A stretch of 64,000 bases of DNA from Rhynochetos jubatus. Its lineage: Eukaryota > Chordata > Aves > Eurypygiformes > Rhynochetidae. A program made the position numbers and the translations under genes. The stretch covers positions 21,216,317 to 21,280,316 of the forward strand of contig CM050658.1 of assembly GCA_027574665.1 (NCBI GenBank). The letters are read 5' to 3'. Under the pieces are notes generated by a model. It saw only the letters and a list, made by a program, of their open reading frames with translations, was not told the DNA's origin and ran no database searches. This document shows positions 1-11,200 of the stretch, in pieces. The first letter of the stretch is position 1. Each line of letters opens with the position of its first letter.

Positions 1-2142
1 GTACTTTATTGTACTGTGAAAAATGCAGAAGTGTGTGATTCATTCAGATACGGATTCATAACATCTATGTTATACTTCACCTGTTAAAAATGGGAAATAT
101 CCCAAAGTATGCTAGTTATACTAGGCCAAAAATAATTTAATTGCATGCTTACTTCTGTTGTTACAGTATCAGTGAATAAAATAATTATTTATGAAACGTT
201 TTTTGCAGCAGATGACCAAAATATTTTATTGCTCAATACCAATCATTGGATTAGGAAAATGGATTACAACTGTGAGTAATGAGTTCTTAAAGCCCCTGAA
301 TGATATGATTTCTGCAAATGTCTGCTTGATGGCATTAACTTTCAACATTCTGAGAAATAACTGACTCGACGATTTGCCTTTAACTAACATTTTGTACTGA
401 ATTTACTCCGTGTATTTATTAATATACGTGTGAGATCTAACTGGAACGCAAATGATTGTGCTGGGCTTTGAAAAAGATGTAGGAACAGAAGAATTGCTAT
501 ACTTGAGCAGATTACAAATCTGCTTAGACCTCTGTTTACACAGTCCTATTCATCAAATGACGAGTGATCTTGTAAAATAATAGCATGAAAAATGAAAAGA
601 TTGTATGTTGAAAAGAGAGCATTACTTCATATTTAACACTACCCTTACCTTACGGTTTCTAGCCAACACCACCACTTTGTAAGGTTTTGCCTGTAGTGAT
701 CTCTCACTCAGTGGAAGTTGAGCTCTGACATCAGGGTGCAGCTGCCGCGATGAAGCCTTTGAATTAAGTCTCAGTGCTAGTCACTGGCGTGCTCTGTTCT
801 TTCCCAGTGAACCCGTGGAGAGTTCACCACGGAAGTACACCAGGAAAAATTACTTATTTCCATTTTATCTGTCTGAAATAGCAAATATGCCAGCAATAAA
901 CTGTGAGTGAGCTGTGGTACTCTTCCCCTCTACTACCTAGAAGGTTGGAAATTTTTTTCTCAGATCTGAAATGATAAATTATAACTTCAGTATTGGTCCA
1001 GCTGGAAAAACAGTCTTGTAGGCATAAGTTCTCTGACTGGGTGTCTGTTTTAAGGCACATGGTGAAAAATATGCCATCTGGCAAGGGAAAAGAAAAGCCT
1101 TAAGAATGGGGTTGGTAATTAAGCTTCTTAACAATGACAGTTTGGGGGAATTATTTTAAGGTGAAAATTATCTGCAGTACTACCAAGCATGGTATATAAT
1201 TATAATTCTCTTTGCACATCTTTCTAGTTTGGTGGATTTTCCTTTCAAAGTACTTTTGCTGAATAGATGGACAATATATCACTGAAAATAAGCCTTTAGG
1301 GGCTGGCTTGTAACTGCACGTTGGCTTCGGTGGGCTGACTCACAAAACTGGTCATGGGAAAGCTTGCCATGTGCAATCTGCTTTTGGACCGGCCTGGTAT
1401 GGCTGTGTTGGTTTGTGGGTGGTTTTTGTTCCAGTCTCTCACAGAGTAAGGTCAGACATGGGCAGCTTGGCTTGGAATGAAGACTTTATTTTCTGTGTGC
1501 TTAACATCTCCTTTGACTCTGTAAATGGAAAGCAGCAGCTCTGTTTAACTGCCAGATAGCAGAAAAAGGAAACATCAGTGTGCTAGCATCTTCCCCTTCT
1601 CTGAAACCCGCTGTCTCTGTCAACTGCATTACACCCACAGATACATCAATTATGTAGAGAAAATAAACAGTATGAAAATAAACGGTATGACACTGCGAGG
1701 AAGGCAAACTCCTGTGTCATCTAGGCTACTGCAGCCTTTTCAGAAAATTTATTCTGGGCTTCAGTCAAACAGGTCAACAGGTAATTCAAAGGAAAAATGG
1801 GCATTTGACGGCAAGATAGGGGGAGCATTCCACCCCCTCGACATATGGAGCAAAGGGGTTCCTGTTGAGATCAGTCCTGTGGAGACGGATGCCTCCTGTC
1901 TACCTTGTCTGATCCTTTGGTTCCTGGCACTTACAGCAGCTGTGTAGCAGACAACAAAATTACCATGCTTCAGGGTTTACCAAACATTTCTCATGAGAGA
2001 CCTTGTCCTAAGAAAGAAACGTTTGCAGACTGCTATTTCTGACACCTGAAGTTTGCTTTTGGCCTAGATTCATTTCTAGTCTTTGTTGTCCTACTAGTCA
2101 GATACTCTTCTTTGTGCAGGTGATTGGGAAGGAGTCATCACC
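1..2142. other. Noncoding, ATP2B2 5' intron or flank
   Basis: AT-rich unique sequence. Open frames are under 100 codons on both strands and show no recognisable protein family or convincing exon boundaries. No repeat family is recognised here. Confidence 0.6.
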
Positions 2143-2513
2143 AGATCACAGGGTGGTTTGAGTTGGAAGGGACCTTAAAGATCACCTAGTCCCAACCCCC
2201 CTGCCATGGGCAGGGACACCCTCCACTAGACCAGGTTGCTCCAAGCCTCATCCAGCCTGGCCTTGGACACTGCCAGGGATGGGGCATCCACAGCTTCTCT
2301 GGGCAACCTGTCCCAGTGCCTCCCCACCCTCTCCAGGAAGAATTTCTTCCTGATATCTAATCTCAATCTCCCCACTTTCAGTTTAACCCTGTTACCCCTT
2401 GTCCTGTCACTACAGGCCCTTGTAAAAAGTTTCCCCCAGCTTCCTTGTGGCCCCCTTCAGGTACTGGAAGGTGCTATAAGGTCTCCCCGGAGCCTTCTCT
2501 TCTGCCGAAGAGA
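2143..2513 (-). mobile_element. CR1 LINE 3' fragment, antisense to ATP2B2
   Basis: Read on the - strand, this is the 3' end of a CR1 retrotransposon. Landmarks are the diagnostic GGTTGCCCAGAGAAGCTGTGG block and the GGGCAGGGACACC / CCTTAAAGATCACCTAG complement near the 3' terminus. It is 5'-truncated, as most CR1 copies are, breaking off at about 2513 inside the C-terminal coding part. The ATTCTATGA-type terminal repeats are almost lost (AGATCACAGGG remains). It is closely similar in subfamily to the copies at 6203-6542 and 40338-40960. Reading frames across it on the + strand are antisense shadows. Confidence 0.95.
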
Positions 2514-3602
2514 AATCTAAATGAAGGGAAATATGCTCTTTCTGATACTTTGTTTTGTGCAACAGCTATACTATAATCAACATAGGGTGAGAAATGGATG
2601 TCCTACTTCTGGTTATTGATTTCCTCGGTAATGTTGTTCTATTTCTGTCTGTTTTTTCATGGTTCTGTTTTGTGCTGTGTGTTTGAAAGGTTTCAGCTCC
2701 TGACAAGATGATATATTATTTTTCTGTCTAGCTGGCTGGCCTTGCTTCCCAACTTCTTTTCTGGATTTTTTTTTTTACTCTTAAATCAGATACTGCTGCT
2801 TCCAAATTTCAACTTAGATTACCAGGTGGTAATAGAATTAATAATCGCAAATTTTAATTTCTTTTAGGATCTTTTGTCTGATGATTTATTAAAGAGACTA
2901 AAAATATACAGTAAACTCCATGCAGATTTTATGTAAAGAAAGGGGCTGAACTGAACAGGTAAGATTTTATTGGGATGCCATCTGACTGGTTTTAAATTCA
3001 GTACTTTTCTGATTGACAAACACAAGTCAACACAGCAAGAAGAAAGATAGTGAAAAGAAGTGAAATGGTGACCTGTCTTCTCATCAAAAGCTATTGAATT
3101 GCTGTGGTTTACAGTACATCATTTTTACAGTATTCAGACACAGAGCTCTTTGCCAGAGCAGTATGATTACATTTGGAATTGCTGACCTTTCCCTCACAAA
3201 GATCATCTGTTGTCTTTGCAAGATTATTAGGGGAATATTTTTTGCAAAGACTGGCATAATTTCTGAGGGTTTATAGAGGTTTCAGTCTCTAGAACTGTTT
3301 TCTCCTGAGTGATTTCTGTTCTCTTCTTAAATGATTTCTAAAGATTCCTCAAGTGAGGGATTCCTGACAGAGGAGTAGTAGCTGGTGTAACTTTTTACTG
3401 TAGTTACTTCTCTGTGCCTGTGGATGTATAATGACACATTGGAATAGATGGTTTAACACGTGTGATTTGTTTCTTTTGGGTTTTAAATATAATAGTTGTT
3501 TGAGCCATGACTTCACACTTTGATTTTTTCCATAATTAATTTATCATTCTGTTTGTTTGGCTTGTTTTCTGAGCGGTTTGAAAATGTCATCAGAGTTCAC
3601 GA
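2514..3602. other. Noncoding spacer between CR1 copies
   Basis: AT-rich sequence with T-runs and short open frames only. Nothing recognisable. A GAACAG|GTAAGA donor-like string at about 2955 has no matching exon evidence. Confidence 0.6.
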
Positions 3603-3968
3603 GACACAGAATCCTGTAATGCTTTGGGTTTAAACAGATGTTTAAAGATAATTTCGTCCAACCCCCCTCCCATGGTCAGGGACATCTTTCAATAGCCCAG
3701 GTTGCTCCAAGCCTCATCCAGCCTGGCATTGAACACTCCCAGGGATGGGGCATCCACAGCTTCTCTGGGCAACCTGTGCCAGTGCCTCACCACTCTCATT
3801 GTAAAAATGTTTCTTCCTTATGCCCAATCAAAACTTCCCTCTTTCAGTTTAAAACTGCTGCCCCTTATCCTGTCACTACAGGCCATGGGAAGAAGTCTTT
3901 CTCACAAGCCTCTTTTATATATCGAAAGACCACAACAAGGTCTTCCTGGGGCCAGAGCATGCTACTTA
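3603..3968 (-). mobile_element. CR1 LINE 3' fragment, diverged, antisense to ATP2B2
   Basis: CR1 3' end on the - strand. The left edge, ACACAGAATCCTGTAATG, is a decayed copy of the terminal octamer repeats. The body carries the CCAACCCCCCTCCCATGG, GGTTGCTCCAAGCC and CACAGCTTCTCTGGGCAACC landmarks. It differs from the other large copies (CACCACTCTCATTGTAAAAATG in place of the CCCCACCCTCTCCAGGAAG segment), so it is a different CR1 subfamily and probably older. It is truncated on its 5' side near 3968. Confidence 0.93.
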
Positions 3969-6202
3969 GGTGAAGTGTAGAGGCATTATTCACTGCAAAA
4001 AACAACTTCTTAATTTAAAGAGTGGATACAGTCTACAGTACAGCACAGGGGTGTACAGGCATCATGATGGTTGTTCATACAGTACTGATCGGTATCTCCC
4101 GTGTGGGCATTGTAAATTACCAAAATATTGTGGGAAAGAGAAGTCTATTAAATATATTTGCTTATTCTTTCAGTAAATCTACCTCTTTGAGTACTGGCAA
4201 CAATTCCTTGAAGCTATGGTGTCCACGGTTACGATTTCCTTGGAACAATAAACAGCGGTGACTGTATGGGTTTTCCAGCCAGAAACAAGATATATTATTG
4301 TGCGTTCATTTTCTTATTAGTAAGGCTGTTTCAGAGAAAGATCAAAACTCAGTACTGTGTTAACATTGCAAAAATAGAAATAAAAGGTGTGTTTCATGTT
4401 TCTTCCTACAATAACTGTGCTCTCAATGGCAAACACATGGAATGTGTGTCTCCTACATACAGGAATTGAAGTATCAATTTCTTAATTGAAAATACAAATG
4501 AAACTCAACTGGGACGTAGGTTATGAATTGTAGAAGACCAGTTTTAGGCTTGTGTGCACTCAGGCATGGCAAGTCTTGCTGTCCCAGCCCTATTACATAA
4601 AGAATGTTTAAGCTGTTATGGATGCTTAGTACAATCTAAACTGGATGAACAGGATGTAGTAAACCGATTACAGCAATGTTTATTGCTAGTTCATTCTGAT
4701 GTGGGAAGTAAAGGAACTATTAAGTGGTGTATAAATAGGGTAAAACGAAGAGGTGCCGTGCAGCGTTGAACGGTTTTCAAGTTAACTGAGCAATAACTCC
4801 AGAGATTTCTCTAAGGAGAAGAAAAAAGCAGTCAGCTTTGCTTAAGTAAGATTGAGATAAATATGCTATTGGTTTGGAAGGTATGTTTTCAGCACGAAGG
4901 ATTAAGTGGACTTGGCAGTTCCTTTGAGCTTGACATTGATATTGTAATGAGCTTTAAATAGCTGATTCCCAACACCTCCTGCTGCCTGTGCCCATGAGGT
5001 CAGCCCCAGGGTCAAACTGAATACCAGGGAGTTTGCCTTCCCCAGACCCTGAGGGACATGTCCCCAGGTGACACTCAGCCTCTTGAAAATCTGTCAGTTC
5101 ATCATGACTCACTTGAAGTGCTACTAGCTGAAGAGAAAGCACAGATTACACCACTACCATCTGTTAGGAGCCTCCTGCTCCCTGTTGGCTGAGGCTTTGG
5201 TGTGTGAAGATGTGGATCAGGTTAGCAGGCAAGATGACATAGCAGAAGAGGGTGGTGAGAAGATCTGCTGCTGCTCAGTGTGAAAAGCGAATGACCAGAC
5301 CACACAGTCCTTGTGCGTTTCATGACCTCCCGTTTATCTAACAGTAGTATTTCTTAACAGCAAGTGCAACTTTCTCCCATTATATTTGCACCATTTCCTT
5401 CCAGAGCACCCAAAATAATTTTAATTTCTGCAGTAAGAATGTGGTGGGTCGCATTCTTTCTGTTTGAGAAAAAACAACTGACTGCTTGAAAATATAGAAG
5501 CAGAACAGGACTGGTACCTACAATGTGTAAGAACATCACAAAAATTCATCATGCTTGTCATACTTCAAGGACATAGAAGACCTTGACATTGCTGGAGTGA
5601 GATTGTTGTGTCTGACATGTTTGCAGATTTTCATCAAGATGGGCAGAATCAACCGGAGAAGAGAAATACAATGAAAATATTTAAAACCAAATTAAGTAAA
5701 TGCAAAATCATTCAAGCTAATGTAGACAACAAATCTAAATGAAAATAGCTATTCTCAGAAAGCTTTGAGCATAAGCATGAACCAGGCATTTTTATTCCTG
5801 GTTACAAACAATTCCAAATAATTGCTGTTATTCAGGAACAGTAATTCTGGAATAGTAACTTCAGATCATCCCCAGTGTGGTGAGAAGAGGGAGCTCTGAA
5901 GGCCTATGCTCCCAAGGTAAGGATCAGCAGTAACAGGTAGATGTAACGTATAGGGAAGCGCAGTAGTGCTACAAGGAAATACCACTTCCTGGAATGCCAA
6001 TTTCTCAAATATATAACTGTGGTTAATTATTTCTCATCAGTTGTCAGGGAATAGATTGGTTTTAAAATCTGAATTAATATGTTATTTCTAATAGCTAAGT
6101 GTGAATCTGGTTAGAAAGTTGTAATCCATTCATGATACCCATCAGAGATGGGATAATAAAGCCCAGTGGAACATTTTTACTGCTGTAGCGGTCTCAGAAC
6201 TT
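3969..6202. other. Noncoding spacer
   Basis: Unique AT-rich sequence. Open frames up to about 80 codons on either strand are unrecognised and lack exon context. No RNA gene or repeat family seen. Confidence 0.6.
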
Positions 6203-6542
6203 AATCATAGAACGGTTTGGGTTGAAAGGGACCTTAAAGCCCATCCAGTTCCAACCCCCTGCCATGGGCAGGGACACCCTCCTCCAGACCAGGTTGCTCC
6301 AAGCCTCATCCAGCCTGGCCTTGGACACTTCTAGGGGTGGGGCAGCCACAGCTTCTCTGGGCAACCTGTCCCAGTGCCTCCCCACCCTCTTCAGGAAGAA
6401 TTTCTTCCTGATATTCAATCTAAATCTCCCCACTTTCAATTTAACCCTGTTACTCCTTGTCCTGTCACTACAGGCCCTTGTAAAAGTCCCCCTCCAACAT
6501 TACTGTAGGCCCCCTTTAGGTACTGGAAGGTGCTATAAGGAG
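6203..6542 (-). mobile_element. CR1 LINE 3' fragment, antisense to ATP2B2
   Basis: The left edge, AATCATAGAACGGTTTGGG, is the CR1 3' terminus in reverse complement. The standard CR1 tail blocks follow, breaking off near 6542 after GGTACTGGAAGGTGCTATAAGG. On the - strand a frame still reads the end of the CR1 ORF2 product (RKKFFLKRVGRHWDRLPREA, about 6330-6420), including the conserved HW-RLP-E-V-type motif. It belongs to the same subfamily as 2143-2513 and 40338-40960. It is 5'-truncated and cannot retrotranspose. Confidence 0.94.
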
Positions 6543-8056
6543 CAGCTTCAACATTCTAAACAAGCCACTAGAAATACTTTTACAACTATTTAATTGTTTA
6601 AGGAGAATCTTGTTCCAGTTCTGCAAAAAAACCCCAAACAAGCAAACCCTGACCCTAAGAATCACGGTGATTTGGAATACCAAATCTATTCCTTTATCCA
6701 ACTTTCCTGGTTGACTGAGGCATTGGAGGAGTTTGCATCACTGCTGTAACTGAATAGAACTAGAAACGGAAAGATTTCAAGCTTTGTGTCAATCTGTTTT
6801 GCAGCAGTTTCACCCATAGGTAGCAGCATCCTTTATGTTGTAGTTTTCCGTGCACCGAGCGCTGCAGTATTTGATAAGGCATGCTCGTCAGAGCACTGCC
6901 CGCCTAAGCACATGGGGTGGATGTGCTGTCTTGGAATAAAAATAGCAGATCTTTTCAGGACTTTTAAAATCTTCCTCTCTGTGCTAAAATGTATTTTCAC
7001 TGAAGAAAAATTCACCCCAGTGCATATTACAATTGTGAAGAGGGTTCCTTCAGCCCATTGTAAAAGAATTTATGTCAGTCTGCCCCTCTGGAAGTGATAC
7101 AGGCCTGTATGAATGTCTTGAACTCCTTCTCATGTTCTGCTTGTGATTCAAAGGTGACATTATGTTTAGAAATAGATTTTCCTGTTGAACATTGTCTTTT
7201 CTTATTTTTGTCCTTTTTGTGCATAAGATTAAGCATACAGAACATAAATACAGTTCACTGATGATTGCAAAAGCTTTCCCTATCAAAGTTACCCGCTCAC
7301 AATTTAAACATAAATTTAAAGATATTTACAAATGCTTTGTGTAAAGCTTATACTTTTCAGTAGTATTTTCCATTGTGCTTATTACAAGCTAAATATATCA
7401 CTTCAATTTTACATCTTAAGCTGTTCTGCAAATCATTTTCACAAATGTACAAAAATATGAAACACTGTACAAAAAGTGAATTTTTGAGAATTGCTAGCTT
7501 GTACTTTTAAATATATATTTTTAATATATTTTTTTCTCTTTCTACTGGGTGCTGACTGTTTTGAGATTTAAAAGAATTATTTTAAAATAATATCGGTCAG
7601 CATTTTCTTTTCTGTGTTTTACCAAGATGCTCATGCAACCGATAAAAATATGGATTAAATTTAATCTGGGAGGATAAATAGGAGCAAAATAAACTTTATT
7701 ATTAGCAACATACTGAATTTTTAGTCATAAATACGGAATGGTTGCATTCAGACTAATCTCAAATCTCAGCAAGAAATGATCGTCTTGAGCATGTCTGAAT
7801 TCCAGCTGGTGAGGTGAAAATTAAATCCATGGTTCAAAGCGCGCTTGCTGAAACTTATTACACACACTGCTTGTTCTTATACTCAAACTGAGTAGCAGTC
7901 GCTAGCAGAAGAGATTGGGGAGTTTTTTTACGATGCACAATGGTTTCTTGTCATCCTCCTATATGGACTTTTTCCTAGAGTCACTGTGAAATGTGAAGAA
8001 TGCCTTTCCTTTGTACTGTTTCATACTTAGAAGAGGTGATGTTTTAATTCTGTGTT
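6543..8056. other. Noncoding spacer
   Basis: AT-rich, including an (AT)-rich run with TATATATTTTTAATATATTTTTTT around 7509-7535. No gene recognised. A 103-codon open frame at 6786-7097 shows no known domain. Confidence 0.55.
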
Positions 8057-8221
8057 AGGTTGCCCAGAGAAGCTGTGGATGCCCCATCCCTGGCAGTGTC
8101 CAAGGCCAGGCTGGATGAGGCTTGGAGCACCCTGATCTAGTGGTGGGTGTCCCTGCCCATGGGAGGGGAGTGGGACTGGATGATCTTTAAGGTCCCTTCC
8201 AGCCCAAACCATTCTATGATA
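8057..8221 (+). mobile_element. CR1 LINE short 3' fragment, sense to ATP2B2
   Basis: A 165-bp CR1 tail in forward orientation. It begins abruptly inside the GGTTGCCCAGAGAAGCTGTG block and runs to CCAAACCATTCTATGAT, which keeps one copy of the terminal ATTCTATG octamer. This is severe 5' truncation. The clean octamer end and good match to the tail consensus suggest a fairly young insertion. Confidence 0.95.
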
Positions 8222-11200
8222 AGTGTATATAGTTTAGGTTCTACTGGACCAATAATACTCAAATTTCCAGGCTTCTGAGTGGCTTCCACCTTCCACTGAA
8301 GGAAATTATTTGATGCAAGGCAAGACACTGGAAAGGAATGAAGAATAAATCTCTCCTTCTACTAATTTGCATTAATGTGTCACTGGGGCAGGATATTTTT
8401 CCCGAAGCCGTTATCTATTCTGCAGGTTACTTCTTGTACACAAGAAATGGTTTGAAAAGTGGCTCTGGAGAAAGCATTCTGGGCTTTCGGCTTTTGTGGC
8501 ATAGTGCTACCGTGACAAAGTAGTGCTTGAATGACTGTCTGTATGATTTTGTCATTGGATAAGGGCAAATAATCTGTTTCTTTATTTTTCTGCTTCATGC
8601 TCTGAAAAATCTTTGTGTGTATGTGTGTTTTAGTAGTCTGAGAGTTCTGAAGGTTACATTTAGCTTTAGAAATGCTTTGCACTGATGGTAGTTATGCAAG
8701 CTTTCTGGCTTTTCTTATCCTTCCAGTCTGGCTTCTACATCAATTCAGATAAGCGGTCTGTGAAAATAGTGTGCTCTTTGTGGCTCTGGCCCTTGGTGCT
8801 CTGAGAAAAAAAGAGAAGTTATTCTATGTTGAAGACTTCTATTTAGTATTTTAGTGATGTCCCCGAATTTCAAGGAAATACAGTAATTTCATCGGTCACT
8901 CTGAAACTTAAAGGACCACAGTAGGGGCACTACGAATCTTGCTTATATCTGATCTGGCCACTAAAGTGCAAAATGCCCCAGTACTTCCATGCAAAGACTG
9001 CTGGAAGCTTAAGCAGAGTGTTCAAAGAAGCAGTTGTACTGCTCTTGCTAAAGGGTAAGCAGCCGTTAGGCTCCCTGATCAATTAAATCTAAGTATTTTA
9101 CATAGAACAGTTGTGCCACTCAAATAACTGCGAAACATGCTTTTGCAGATATTACATACGTTAAGATGTGTAATTACCAGTACTATAACCAGTTGGAAGT
9201 TCTCTTTTCTAAATGGTTTAGAACACTAAAAAGTGTGCCTCAGTTTTACATTGTCTGGGTTTATGGGTTTTTTTCCCCATTAAACAGTCAGGATTTCTTT
9301 CTTCGAATGCAACTGGCCCTTCCTATCAAGCCCAAAGCAAATGTCAGTGCAGGCAGGCTGTGTTCTGCGTTCATGTAGCTGAGCAGGCTGGGTAATAGTT
9401 CAGCGAGCACCTACTGTTTAAGTTTCTTAGGAGGTACTTGTTTGCAAGTTAGGATTACAGGGTTTATCGGCTTTGTAAACTGCATGTCTTCCACGGCCGC
9501 TAAAAGCTTTGAGAGGAATCTGAAAGCGTTCAGCAGCTATTCTTGTAAACGTAGGCTGGATGAGCCGCGCTGGTCTGCGCGCTTCTCGGGTGTCAGCACG
9601 GGAGGGTTTCTGTCAGGTCTCTGCTGCACCTTCGGTTCTTACGTGTTCAGCCCAGATGAGCCCCGCTCGTGTTTGGATTGTGCAAACAGCCTCACTTGGA
9701 ATCTCCTGGCATACGAGTATATTATGTATATGTTACGTATGTACGTGTGGCGCTCGTTCTGTAGCTGGGTTGGAGTAGAACAGCTTTAACGGGTGTATTA
9801 CAGGAACTTCCTACTTAACAAACTCTCTCCAGAATGAGTTATCTGGGATTAGAAGCTCTTAAATGAGAGGATATTTTTAAAGCTGTGCTTGTGTCTTGGT
9901 CAAACATTTGGGACATTCTTATTATAGTTTGTATGTTTTCATTGTCATAATTGCAGAAAAAACCCATGTTGGGGAATGAATTCAGACTGTGAGAACAGTC
10001 TGAACACACAAGTACACAAGTGCAACATTTAAATCCTGTTCTCTCAGTTTAGGAGGTCTAACATAACATGTAATTAAATGGTAATCTTACTGAGGTTGAA
10101 AGGGGTTTTACAACTTAGACTTCCACTGTTCTACCTGCTTTAAAAGGAGGTGAATTCCTGTAAAGACTGTGTGATAGTTCTGAAAAAAGATCTTTTACAG
10201 TGCCTTCAAAAGTAGAAGACACACACTTTTGAAACCTTCTTTTCAAGCAGAAAATCTGTTCTTATACTACTGACAGGTGTGTCATTGCAGACGTGTTTGG
10301 ATGAATTCAGACTAATAAATTGTGTGACAGAACGTTTGATTTGGTACCAACCTGTATTATGGACATTGGACAGTCTTACAGATAAAAGAAATGTGCACAG
10401 ATTATACAGACTATGAAATATTCAGTTTGTTCCCATTTTATTCGTTTATATTGTTCTGGCTTGAGAGTTGCTATAACAGCAAGTGATTAATAAAACATAA
10501 TGACGGTATTGTTGGGTCAAATTTTGAGCCCTGCCCCTTAATGGGTTCAAATTGATGTATCTCTAGAAATCAATGGAGCAGGAGTGTTTTGTCTGGCTTA
10601 TGCACCTAAGCTTATGGCAAAAAAATTTTCTCCCCATGCCCTACTTTGCTGTAAGATATATATTGGCTCAGTTCCTAACTGGCTCAGGGAGAAGGGGGGA
10701 GTACTGCTACCTGGCTTTGTGCGTGCTTTCAGACTTCCAAACAAGTTGCTGTTGCTTGTTTAGTGTCCTCCTACCGCTGACTTTTGGGGCATGGCTCCTG
10801 ATGTGAGATATATCCAACCTGCATATAGATGTAGGGTTTTTATACATTTGTGTGTTGCAGTGATAGTCAACATCGTATTACACATTTTTGCAATTGTCTT
10901 TAAACTCTGGAGACGTAACGGCAGTCTTGCACTTGCCAGTTACCTTTTGGGGCAATCACTTGACGCCTTCAGAAAATATTACTGCTCAGTTGCTATCCAT
11001 AAGTCTAAAAAATGTGCTGTAGTAGTATGTCTCAGATACTGCTGCAATAGCACAAAAAAATCTGTGGAGTTGGGTTTGTTTTTACCTTTCTGTTGATGAG
11101 GTCGAATTTCCTTTACGTGGGCAGGTTTTGTAGCACGCTGTTTAGGGGAGATGTCTGGGAAATACTGAGGTACAACAGGCACTCGTTTATTAAATGCAGA

